This document shows, one piece after another, positions 1-13,200 of a DNA stretch of 64,000 bases. The position numbers and the translations under genes are program-made. The notes below the pieces were generated by a model. It ran no database searches, was not told where the DNA came from, and saw only the letters and a program-made list of their open reading frames with translations. The DNA lies in NCBI RefSeq assembly GCF_905220365.1, contig NC_061143.1:8804001-8868000 (forward strand). Reading direction: 5' to 3'. Position 1 is the stretch's first letter. Each line of letters opens with the position of its first letter. Source of the stretch: Vanessa cardui. Lineage: Eukaryota > Arthropoda > Insecta > Lepidoptera > Nymphalidae.

Positions 1-1168
1 AATGAATTAAATGAACAGTTTACCATTTTAGAATGTTCAACCGATAAGAATAGGCGAGTAACTCGGTAGTAGTGGTGTTTATAATCTCTTTAAATAACAC
101 CATATAATTATGTGTAAACACTGTAAAATTTGTCTATTTAAAGTTTTCTTTAACATGAGTTAAGATCTACATTATATTCGTTTATATATAGATTCGATAA
201 ATATTCGATTGACTTTTGTAAGTAAATACCGTATTATTATTTTTTTTATTTTGAAATTATGTCTGTAATTGTAGATAAAAAATAATGATAATACTGGCGT
301 GTTATATTTGTTAAAAATAATTTTGTCCAACATCAAAGTTTCAATTCAGTAGATTCAATTTGTTTGTTATTTTCGGTACCAGAAAAACAATACCTACTTA
401 TTTGTAATTATTCAAACTCGATTTGCATGTTAGTGGTTGTCTTATTGTCATTGAAAATTAGATTTGATAAGTTGTATTTTAAGGCGATTTCACGGTTCGT
501 TAAACACCTGGCACATCCCAGTACGGCGCCTACGAAATATTTACGCGTTTTATCCGTATAACAATAAACCTTATCTCAATGTAAATAAGGTAGATAATTG
601 TTGTAAAAATGTTATTATAAAAAGTTTATTAAGGACTACTACACTGACGCACAAATTGCTGCATGAAAGGGTAAAGGCAGTTGTTTTTTACCACCAAGTC
701 GATTAAGGAAGGGTGTATTCTTGTGCGATTACTGACAGCAAATGCACGTTCGAAATTTAAAAAAAATACATCCTCAAAACTTTACTTATAACGTAACTAT
801 AACGTATAACTAATTTAGAAAATTATTTCCCTATCAATATTTTAATTATGATGTTTATATATAAAATTAATTGAAGAAGTTTTAATTCATGATAAACGCG
901 CGTTTGTGGGTGGCCTGTCATAATTTCGCACAATGTAAATTGTTTACACAAGCGCGTAGCCGCATCTATCGTGTTGCGGAAGTTGAATTTTTTTTTTTTA
1001 ACAAAGATATTTTCGATGTTACCGCGAAGTGTTGTGACGACAGGTTTTATTGCGAGACTATAGTTTGTGGTACGAATATATTGAGCAAGTGGTGACTATG
1101 AATATATTGTTTACGAATGCTAATAATAGTGGTCCAGATATCGTGGAATTGACTCATTCATTATCACC
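1..1168. promoter_or_regulatory. Upstream flank and probable promoter/5'UTR of the TTLL4 gene
   Basis: No convincing coding exon is seen here. Most of it is AT-rich, but 889-1140 is more complex and CpG-containing, with CGCGCG-type words and a local palindromic stretch around 930-950. It lies directly before the proposed first coding exon at 1169, so it is the natural place for the promoter and leader. No TATA box or initiator could be fixed with confidence. Confidence 0.3.
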
Positions 1169-1210
1169 ATGCCATCGCTGAAAAATATTATATCAAAGTT
1201 ATGTCACTCT
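1169..1210 (+). CDS. TTLL4: TTLL4 exon 1 (proposed first coding exon)
   Basis: ATG in a good context (ATCACCATGCC) opens 14 codons, MPSLKNIISKLCHS, ending at a perfect GTAAGT donor in phase 0. Exon 2 needs phase 0, so it joins in frame. The evidence is the start context, the donor and the phase only; the 3.85-kb intron that follows makes it less certain than the core exons. Confidence 0.5.
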
Positions 1211-4200
1211 GTAAGTTTTTTCGTTTTTATCTGTACTAATAATAATATTTGTTTAATCGTAATAGTTTAGTTTAAATTTCGTACGATAAAATTATTTTTC
1301 TTCTTATTCTATTTTCATGATCGAATTAAATTCCGTTACTGCGGTCATAAAGAGTTTAAATGCGTTATATAATGCAATTGAAATTTCTTTTTATACATGA
1401 AGTCTTGAGAATTGTTGCTGTTGCATAGCGGCTTAAACTTGTTAAATATTAAAATTACTGTTAGGATTATCTTGATTAAGATCTTCATACAGATACTGAA
1501 ACTAAGAAATCTGAATAATTCACTGTCATACAATGTATATTTGTTATGAGAGAATTACACATAGTTGAATATTTTACGAGCACATATTTTATGGTAATAA
1601 TAACAGTCGTTACTTGCCTGCGTTTGAATTCCTTACCATTGACGAATACCCCCACTTGACCGGTGCCGTGACGTGGAAACCTTCGTGTTCCATACATCAT
1701 CAATCTTTAAATAGTCAAATTCATAATGTAATTGATGCATCTTTTAATTTAACATTTTCTAACAGTCCACTAAAGCACGTGAGTGGGTTTAGGCTCTTAT
1801 TGCGGTAGCGTTTCACGAGACCGGGCGATATGCCAAGTGTACGAAATGTCAATACGATGCATTAATACACTTACCACCACGCCGTTTCGATGCTTAATCG
1901 ATCGAGTGCAGGGCTTAAATATATTTTTTATAACAATATCATTTTCAAAAAACGGATCGGTGTTCGAAATCTCGAGACACGAACCACGGAAACCTTGACA
2001 TGATTACGGTTACGTTTAAAAAAAGATCGTTGACGAATCCAAGGTGCGGTATGTGCAGTGGAATAAGTAAGAGAGTGATTCCCCCGGTGTTCCAGTGATG
2101 GTTGCCAAAGGCATCCGTGTTACGGTACTGCGCAGCTCTGGTAATTCGTTGTATTAATATATATTTTTTCGTATCTATTCTCGTACTCAAGTGTTGCTTG
2201 ATTGTTAACCTGTTTAACGCTTTCCACGTGGCCGGTACGGTAATAACGTGCTTTGAGATTACCGATGTTTTAATAGTAAGTGCTTATCATATCGATTTTT
2301 TTTAAAACGATTTTTAATACGGTATACCTTTTAAGTTATTGAGATACTTCTTTGTTTTATAAAACACGTGTTTAAATATATCGAACGTCTGGTAACTCTG
2401 CTTGACGCAAATTGGTATAAAACAAGATTAAGTTTTGTACCAAAATTTATTAAAATATCACCCATACAAACATCCATCTATAATATTTTTTTCGTGTATT
2501 AAATAGAGTAAATAGTATTTGTTAAGTCAATGATTTTATTAAATGCTCATTTTTCATATGAAAAACATTTAGTATAAAAACCTTTGTTTGTCTATCTGTA
2601 AATCGTATATTTTAAATTAATTAAGACGCGTGATAAATTCTACGCATATTATTTTTAAATACATATATAAAAATATATGTTATCACGCGTAGCTTTGCTC
2701 GTTTAAAATGCATTTGGTCAGGTGTGTTTAAAAAGCTTCTTACTTCCTTGGGGCTTAAGTTTGCTACACACCAAATTTCATCAAATTCGGTTCAGCAATT
2801 TGGCTGTGAAAACGTAGCAGACAGAAACGGACATACAGTTACTTTCGCATTTATAATATTTGTAAAGATTATAAGTATGTAAAGTGTTTATTATAATCTT
2901 TTGATCTTCTCTATTTTCCAGATAGAATTCATGTTCGTAAAATGAAATCAGTTCATAGTTATATAGTGTTTGTTTTGGTTTTTTTTTGAGACTCTTTATA
3001 ACGTGACGCTTAATCGTCAATCATATTGTCAGTGTTTCATACATATAATTAGTTTATGACAAAGTCAAAATCCTTATATAATTTTGAAGCATAAACTTGA
3101 TTATTGACTGTAAAAAAACTATCACCAGTTCGGAAAGAATCACCTTAGATGTAAGCAGAACAACAGCGTAGGGTAATTTGCAATTACAGTTTCAGTCTTG
3201 ATAGCGCAAATTTAAACTTTGACTAGCTTTATTAATTGCACTATATAGCGCAAAATTCCATTTTTAAATGGGTCTTGTTATTTCTTATATTTGGGTCTTG
3301 ATAATACCGGTTTTAAATATAGAAAGTAGTTTTACAATATAATAGTCTATGATCCGTAGTTTTGCAATCGCAATATACGATGAGAACGTAACCAAGGGCA
3401 TCTCGTTAACAAAATATTTGTACAGGTTGTCGGATGAGTTGTCGTCTATTATAACGTTTCTTAGGTCATAGCCCAAAGTTACCTTACTTATTAAGTAGGG
3501 TTATCAAAAGCAGACTTTTTTTTCAAATAATACGTGTATTTATTGAAATTCAATCATAAAAAAAAAACATAGATTTTTTTGCAAACGGTACTGAGTATCA
3601 CACAGTAATGCGAATATAATAGTAGTAAAATTTTAAATTAACATGGTTATTTTTATTACTAAAGTTATTAATTGCGGGGTATTTGCCATGTTTTTTATTT
3701 TTATTCGGTTGAGCTCGATATATCGACATTATCTACGAATGTCTTGTTCACGAGACCGAAAAATAAAAAACATAGTAAATGTCCCGCAATTAGTAACTTT
3801 AGTAATAATAGTAGTAAGTTAATACGAGGGATACAAGGATTTTATTATTTTATGATAGTTTAAGGTGTGTAATGGTAAATATTACTTATAATGATCGTAG
3901 GCGAAATAAGTACTTACTGAATTTGGTGGATAAGTACCTTAGAAAAAAATTAGAAAAAAAATGAATTCGAGTTAACATATTGTATATACATGTATTGAGT
4001 TTATGTTCAGCGTATTGTATTTCCAGTTCACGGCGTTGCTGATTGACGCGTTGTCAATCACACTCGACGGTACCAGCTCGTTACTCGTCTGCAAATTCCT
4101 TTATTTTCCAATATTGCTTTCTAACTGACATGTGGAATTTGTGAAATATGAGAATATTTTTAGCGAACAATATAAAAATTACATTAATTTTATATGATTT

Positions 4201-7200
4201 ATAATCTGTCTCTTTCTAGCGTATTCGGTTTAAAAAAAGATAGCAAAGACATTTAGTGCTATTAAATATGTTCTGTTAATGCTTATTACAGAATTGGTTT
4301 AATTTTTGAGCCAAGTGCGTAATATACAAAATGAAATACATATATTAAAAACTATATTCGAATCTTATATGCGTATATTATTTAGAGCGAATTCTGTGTT
4401 TAGAAACAAATAAAATACGAAACACTTGCTTTGTCAACTCTCCAATACAATATATTATGATGATAAAGTGCAAGATCCTAGCGATCCCAGATCTTAGCCA
4501 ATTCGAAATAGTGCTTATTCTAGAAAGCTTTTTCTAAAAATAATCACGTCGAAAGAAAATATCGTGATAAACCTGCATGTGTCGGAAACAATTCTGCCAC
4601 ATGTGTATTCACCAAACCGCATTGGAGCCGCGAAGTGGAACAATTTCAAAACTTACTAAAAATAATCTTTCTTCGTACAATAATATTTTTTTATTTGTAT
4701 TTTGTCACGACAATACACTTAAATCTATTTCTTATCGACGACGACGACCTCCGTGGTCGAGTGGTGTGTATACCGGTTTTCATGCGTACGCCACTCCGAG
4801 GTCCCGGGTTCGATTCCCGACCGAGTCGATGTAGATTACAATTAGTTTGCTATGTTATCTTTGGTCTGGGTGTTTGTGGTGCCTTCGTTACTTCTGATTT
4901 TCCAAAACACAAGTGCTTTAGCTACTTAAATTGGGATCAGAGTAATGTATGTGATGTTGTCTCATATTTATTTATTTATCGGGTCCTGTTATTGTATTAA
5001 CTCGTTTTATATATTTAATATCAATTATATAAATTACATTTTCGTAATTGTCATTTATCAGCCTCGCCAAGATACTCACACGCCCACACGTCCCGCGGTC
5101 AGCCCCGCGCTGCCGGTCAGTTCGGTGACGGCGATACCGGCCGCGAAGAAGGCAGTCAAATCCAAGAAGAAGACTAAGACGAAAGCGAAGGTCGCCAAGA
5201 TGAAGATTAGCAGTAGGGAGTGCAATGGAGACGACGGGGAGATTGATGAGTGAGTTTAATACTGATGATGACTAAAATTTTTCAGTTACTTTGTTTTTTT
5301 TTTATTGTATAGGTTGGCGGACGAGCATATGGGCCACCTGATGGAAAGTTGTCACCATCACCCATAGACAATGACGCTGTAAGATATATTACCTTACGTC
5401 GTCAATGCGCCACCAACCTTGCGAACTAAGATGTTATGTCCCTTGTGCCTGTAGTTACACTGGCTCACTCACCCTTCAAACCGGAACACAACAATATTGA
5501 GTACTGTTATTTGGCGGTAGAATAACTGATGAGTGGGTGGTACCTACCCAGACGGGCTTGCACAAAGCCCTACCACCAAGTTACTAACTTCTAGATGGCC
5601 TTAAAAAAGTAAAGCTTGGTATGGTATTTCACATAATTCAGGAGCTAAGATGCGATCAAAAGCGTGAAAGTCAATTGCCTCCTCTCCCACTGTCTTCACT
5701 CCTTGTTTGGAACTTGAATTGGCTAACTTTAATCCTTATCAATTTGTATAAATTTTATATGAAACACTACGTATCACGGATGAAATTTTGTCACGTGTCT
5801 AACGTACTTACACTTCTTTTAATCAATCTGTGGGATGTTTCCATGTTGTAACACTCATTTGCTATTAACTTTTGTGATACAGCTCTTTATAATAATATAT
5901 ATAAATTAATCAATCACAACTTAAAACAAAATTCTTTATTTGTTCTTTATAAATTTTCTATTACAATATTCTTTACAGTTCCCACAGCCGTTCACCGTCA
6001 CCAGACCCGGCAATAGAGACATGGCAAAATGGCATGGCAATGGAAACAGATGCAGTTACAGTCATAGAGAATAAAGACAAGCTCTCTGTCCCCATTAAGA
6101 ACGATGTAGAACAAAACTCTATGGTTAAGTTGGCCAGCAAACTAAACGGAGCCGTCGTGTCTCTTAAGAAAGCACCATCGAAAGGTTAGTCTTCAAACAT
6201 TTTTATTTATTACAAAAAACGGTATTTATTTGTTGGGTTATTTGATACCCTATATAAAGATTATATAATAATAATATATCCACAACAAATACACATAAAT
6301 GGTTTCGAACACTAAGCATATTATATTACGCTGGATAATATGATGATGTCTTAATGTTCGATTTCCCAAGGGAACACACGCTCAGATATGTATCCTACTA
6401 CTATATACATAAACTATACCTTTATTTCAATTAATTTGCATCATAGATTAGTTATTCAAAAGACAAAAAAATTATACACAGTGAGTTTAATCTGGGTTTT
6501 CAATATGTAGCTTTGTAACAAGATAGGTGCTAGGTTTTTTAAATTGTTGGTGACAATGGAACAAATAGACTCCAGATTAAATATAGTGGGAGCATAGTTT
6601 AATGGTCTAAAAACTACAATATATTTTTCCATCGCATATTTGAATAACGTGTTCCAAGGTCGTAGCGAGGTCTTGTTTATTAAATTACGATTTGATATAA
6701 TTTTCACAGCTGGCAACATTGCAAAACAAAATAATTAATGATCACGAAGAAAAATAAAAATACTTATTTGTTCTCAATTGTCGCGTGTGAAATATTCTTG
6801 GCATTGAGAATTTTATTAGTAGTATTCTTGAGATGTTTTGTTAAATGCAACACATGTCGCCAAGTATTCAATTTTACGAATAAAATCTTAACATGAAATT
6901 GTTCTATTTTTAAGACACTAATATATTTATATATGAGAGTATAAATGAATAGGTATGAAATAGTTTTTGTCTTGGTTCCCTGTCCGTCAGCTGCAAATTA
7001 ATCAATAAAAAAATTTACAAGCTCTTTCTTATTTTTATTTAATAATTATATTAAGTGAATCTACCACCGGTTCGGAAAGTAGAGTCTACAGAGATGCACC
7101 GTCTAAGAACCTCACTAGGTTACTCTTTATCTACATTTAAAAATACAGTCATGATAGTTAATTACAATTATATATGTATGAAATTTATTCTGCCTGGAAG

Positions 7201-10200
7201 TCAACAAGTATTAATTTATATATATTAGTTACAATTTTTTATTAGAATTCTTGTGAAATATTTGCTATTTCAATTATCAATGTTTGTATTTTACAGAGAA
7301 ACCTAACAAGGATCAACTATTTGTGACCGCTTTACACACACCTAATCCGTTCAAAACACTAGCAACTCGAAAAGGTTACACTAAATTTGATGTTTAAAAA
7401 TTGTCCATACTTCAATAAATTAGGCTTAACAGTTGATTATTTTAGCTAAACCGCTGTATATTATGTGAATCATAGCTTATGACATTTATAGACTTAAATA
7501 GCAATAATTTATACGACATTTGTGCTAGATTATTTTAAAATTACCAAATAATCTCAACTAGTTTATTTGGATAATAATTATTATTTATGATAATGATATT
7601 GTTGTTGAAAATGATCGTACGTTTTATAATGTAGTATAGATTCAGAATACAGAATAAGTCAGAAGACAAATTCAAATCATTGCCGCGCATTCTCAGTGAT
7701 GCCAGTTCAATTATTATAATTTTCGCTATAGCAGAAAATAGTCTATTTCATAACTAAATGAAATGTTTTTTTTTTTTAATATTTTTAAAACTGCCAGTAT
7801 GAACGTCAAACCCTATTTATGCGCTAGTGTTAGCCCACTCGCCAAAACGTAAAATCACACTATTTAGGTGTGATTTATGTTCCTTTACATTTGAGACGCG
7901 TTGGCGTCTTCTGATTTATTCTGTATTCTAAGAGTATTTATTTCAAATAACACATTTAGTTAGCAACAGCTTCCGGGTTAAAATTGATTTAGCTTATAAT
8001 CATGTTGTTGCGTTAAAATAGTTGTTTTATAGACAGTTTAATTAATTTAATCGATAAATTTATAATACAAAATAATTTACCAAAAAATATTACTGATTTA
8101 ATTTTAATTATTTTTTTTTAAATAATGTAATAAAACCTTTTTACAGAATCATCTCCAAGTTTACCGGAGTCACTGACCAGTTGTCTCCGGTCGTCCCTTT
8201 TCCCACGAGTACCGCCTTACCTGAAGTTCGTTAGTCACGATGAGACAGTTCCACTCAAAATACCGACAGCGATACAGAAACATCTCAAGTGGAAGCTGAC
8301 GACGATCACTCCAATAGTTGTTAAGAAAACTTTGACGAACTCTGGATTTAGACTTGTTAAGAGCGAGTGTGATACGGCGGAATGTCCTCAAGAAGGTATT
8401 GTTTGCTTTTAATATGATATCGACAAATGCAGCCTTAATTTATTTAAAATATAAATTGTATGAGAGTATGAGTATGGACTCCAATTAAATTAGATAATGT
8501 ATTAGTAATGGAAATAAAATGTCAGCATAATATATATATTTTTGTAACCATTATAAAATTATTGAAAAGGGGATGTTTACCACGTATTTTATTTTTATTT
8601 GGTGTAGCTCGATATTTTGACATTATCTGCAAAACATGTTAAATATTCCATTTTAATAATAAAAATAACCAAGTTAATTTAAAATCTTACTTATAAAAGA
8701 GTTGTAATCGTATGGAATTGATGAGTAGAATACTATATATGTTATAAGTATTTTGCACTTATATACTTTTGAAATTTTTAGAAACTGTAGATTGGATAGG
8801 TATATGGGGTAAACATATGAAATCGATTATGTTCCGAGCCATTAAAGACGGACAAAAGATGAACCATTTCCCGGGCACTTTTCAAATCGGAAGGAAGGAT
8901 CGCCTCTGGAGGAACCTACAGAAGTTAGCTTCGAAGTATGGAGTTGCAGAGTTCGGTATAATGCCCAAGACATACGTCCTGCCGCACGATTTGAAGATAC
9001 TGAAGCACGATTGGGAGAAATATGCTGCTAATAACGAAAGATGGATTATTAAACCTGTAAGTAGCTGGAATAACTTTAAATTTATTTTGGTTTTTTTTAA
9101 GTTTTCCCTATAAATGCGAAGTCATTAATTCAGTGTAGAAGAATAGATTTCGAAGTCAAACCATTAGGTGATGAAGCCGCCTTATAGTACATACCTGTTT
9201 ATGGTTATATGTGGTCATTAGTACTTCTGATCATGTATGGTGTACAATAAAAGAGTAGATACATCTATGTATTATAAAAGCAAGTATATGCTTATAAATA
9301 CGTTTAAATAATTTCATTTATAATTTATAAGTATTTTAACATCTGGCGTACATTGGCGTAGCAATATGTGTATATTTACAAGCACGGACTGTTTCAACTT
9401 TTAAAAAAACATCCAATCTGGTCGTAAAAAACGGCAAATAACCTCTTAGATAAAAAATTTAGCCGAATTGATAACTTCCTTTTTTTAGTCTTCTAACAAC
9501 AATCACCTCGGCCTTAATACATAATAATAACAATTATGAACTACAATACCAAATTTATTTCTAGCCTGCTTCAGCCCGGGGGACTGGCATCAAAGTCGTA
9601 TCTCGATGGACTCAAATTCCCAAAAAGAAGCCGGTGGTTGTTCAGCGTTACGTATCGAAACCATATCTGATAAATGGTAGCAAGTTCGATCTGAGGTTGT
9701 ACGTGCTCGTGACGTCAGTACATCCCTTACGAATATATTTATACAAAGACGGATTAGCTAGGTTTGCTTCGGGTGAGATTTTGTATTATTTTCATTATAT
9801 ATTTGTGTTTGTATAGTTTAATATTCCATTAAAACCTTAGGAATTTTGATGTAAGTGTTGCTTAAGAGGAGAGTAGATAAACAATATTGTCTTTTCTTAT
9901 CGCAATTCAAATCAATAATGGGACAAAGAATGGTTCGGTTTGGAATTTAAATCAGTGTTTAACTCAATTACTTTTGAGCAATTTTAATAAATAAGGCTGG
10001 AGGTTTTAAAAATCATTAATTTTATTTACCAACAAGCTGTGTGCGCAAATCTTAATATTATTGTACCCTAAGTTACTCCCTATTATATCAGTTATCTGTC
10101 ATTGCAAGTCCCGTCAAAATTGGCCCAGCCGTTCCAGAGATTAGCCGGAACAAACATACAAGCAGAGAAACCAACAAAAATTGTAAAAAATGTAATTTTG

Positions 10201-13200
10201 GTATATGAACGTGTTCATACACGATAAACTCATATGCATTGAGTAAAAAAGGGCTATTTTAATGTTACAAACAGACTTATTTTAACTACGTTTGATAAAT
10301 TGAAACATGTTGAAAATTTTAAATTGTATATTTTCTTTTTCAGTAAAATACAATGATGAGTTGTCATCATTGAACGATAGATATATGCATTTAACGAATT
10401 ACTCAATCAACAGACTGTCTAAAAATTATACTCCCAATGAAGATTTCGCAGCTTGTGAAGGACATAAGTGGTAAATATCTCCAATGAACATTATATTTGT
10501 GATAGAGCATTTCCATATCAACTTGTAGGTGTTGTTTTTGAGACTAAGGAATTTTTAATAAAAAATTGTGGCTAAATTATTTGAGTTGCAGTTATTATAA
10601 TGCGTCTATTAGAAGTAAATATTAAAACGGCAAACAAATTATACTGATACAATATTTATTACAAATTCTTACTTGGTGGTAGGGCTTTGTGCAAGCCCAC
10701 CTGGATAGGTACCACCCACTCATCAGATATTCTACCGCTAAACGACAATACGCAGTATTGTTGTGTTCCGGTTTGAAGGGTGAGTGAGCCAGTGTAACTA
10801 CAGGCACAAGGGACATAACATCTTAGTTCCCAAGGTTGGCGGCACATTGACGATGTGAGGAATAGTTAATATTTCTTACAGCGTCATTGTCTATGGGTGA
10901 TGGTGACCACTTACCATCAGGTGGCTCATGTGCTAGTCCGCCAACCTAAAAAAAAAACGGGCTTGCCCATATCAAACTTTTCTTAACAAACTTCTATCAT
11001 TTGTTCTGACGATTATGTTCAGAATCAAAATTATGAAAACTGTTTGATTTTATTACTTTTAAATATTCACAATAATTAAAAAATACATTAATGACAAAAA
11101 TGCACACTCACATTTTAATTTTATGTCTAATAAAAACAATTAATGTCTTTCAGGACACTTCAAACCCTATTTCAATACCTCAAGACTGAACAGAATGTAG
11201 ACATAAATGCATTATGGGAATCTATTAAGGACCTAGTAATCAAAACTATTATAGCTGGCGAAGCTAGTATCAGTTCGTTGACTAAAGCGAATATCACTTC
11301 AAGATATAATTGCTACGAGTTGTTTGGTATTGATGTGCTCCTAGACGAAGATCTGAAACCTTGGTTATTGGAGGTGAGACTTCTTTATTTACATTACATT
11401 ATTTATTTATATTACTTGGTGGTAGGGCCTTGTGCAAGCCCGTCTGGGTAGGTACCACCCATTCATCCGTTATTCTACCGCCAAATAACGGTACTCAGTA
11501 TTGTTGTGTTTCGGTTTGAAGGGTGAGTGAGCCAGTTTAACTACAGGCACAAGGGACATAACATCTTAGTTCCCAAGGTTGGTGGCGCATTGACGATGTA
11601 AGGAATAGTTAATATTTCTTACAGCGTCATTGTCTATGGGTGATGGTGACCACTTACCATCAGGTGGCCTATATGCTCGTCCACCCACCTATACTATAAA
11701 AAAAAATACATGTATCCTCTTTTAATTTTTTGTTTTTCAAAGCAAATGAGTAGATATACAAGACTTAGTTTCTTCATTTTGTACATAATCATGAATCATA
11801 TAACTGTATGATTTAACCTCATTGTGTTTTCAATATTTGGATACATATGAGTGATTCTGTAAAAATCTCATAATTTAGATAGAAAATGTTACCCCGACCT
11901 TTCGTATATAAGGCGTCAGATAGAAGTGCGTATATAAGCAACAAAGCATTGTGTTCTTTGCAGGTAAACATCTCTCCCAGCCTGCACAGTGCGTCGCCGC
12001 TGGACATACACGTGAAGGGCCCGCTGGTGTCGGCCGTGCTCAACGCCGCGCAGTTCCACGTGCCGCGCGCCGAACAGGTACACGCACACACACACAGGCC
12101 TCGACACAAACGCGCACATTCACACGCATAGACGCACACTCACACGCATAGACGCACACTCACACGCATAGACGCACACTCACACGCATAGACGCACACT
12201 CACACGTATAGACGCACACTCACACGCATAGACGCACACTCACACGCATAGACGCACACTCACACGTATAGACGCACACTCACACGCATAGACGCACACT
12301 AACACGCATAGACGCACACTCACACGCATAGACGCAAACTCACACGCATAGACGCACACTCACACGCATAGACGCACACTCACACGCATAGACGCACACT
12401 CACACGCATAGACGCACACTCACACGCATAGACGCACACTCACACGCATAGACGCACACTCACACGCATAGACGCACACTCACACGCATAGACGCACACT
12501 CACACGCATAGACGCACACTCACACGCATAGACGCACACTCACACGCATAGACGCACACTCACACGCATAGACGCACACTCACACGCATAGACGCACACT
12601 CACACGCATAGACGCACACTCACACGCATAGACGCACACTCACACGCATAGACGCACACTCACACGCATAGACGCACACTCACACGCATAGACGCACACT
12701 CACACGCATAGACGCACACTCCGAACGGGGACCCGCCTCTATTCACACGCACACACTCACACCTCGAGGCATACGACAACCAGGAACACGCACATACTCT
12801 GACACTTCGACACATGAGTGAAAGGCACAGGAAGCTTTGGAAAATACCCTCATCTCTACTACTATTATAAATGCGAAAGTAACTCTGTCTGTCTGTGCGT
12901 CTGATGCTCTTTCACGGCCAAACCGAATTTGACTAAATTTGAAACGACATATGACCTACCAGGAAAGAGAGTACGTTTTTATCTTCTATTGCGAAGCCGC
13001 AGGCGACAACTAGTGTAAAGAATGAACTTACGCCCAATCCTGAAATATTGATCCATTGTCACTCTAATCACTTAATAATCTCATAATTATTAAATAAAAC
13101 TCTTTCTTTTATTTCAGGCGGGGCTGCCATATGATAGTAGATTGTATACAGTATATTTATCCAAAGAAGAAAGGGATAAACATATAATCTATACAAACAT

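Larger units (their letters stand above)
1211..5061 (+). other. TTLL4 intron 1: contents
   Basis: A long AT-rich intron if exon 1 is right. It holds an inverted-repeat pair (2626-2690), a decayed Helitron-like piece (2691-2875), a fold-back MITE (3655-3808), a SINE tail fragment (4561-4642) and a tRNA-like SINE (4749-4979). The block 1745-2140 is more complex than its surroundings and ends at a possible donor (2141), so it could be a non-coding first exon or an enhancer. Confidence 0.5.

Noticed and set aside
2098..2140. Coding first exon MVAKGIRVTVLRSSG with donor at 2141
   Set aside because: Ends in phase 1, and exon 2 entered in phase 1 hits a stop. It could at most be non-coding leader.
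11819..12151. Four overlapping frames (Cys-, His- or Arg-rich) over exon 10 and the minisatellite
   Set aside because: Shadows of TTLL4 exon 10 and of the CA-rich repeat.
12121..12720. CRISPR-like regular array
   Set aside because: Units are contiguous 20-bp repeats with no unique spacers, in a eukaryotic intron: a minisatellite.
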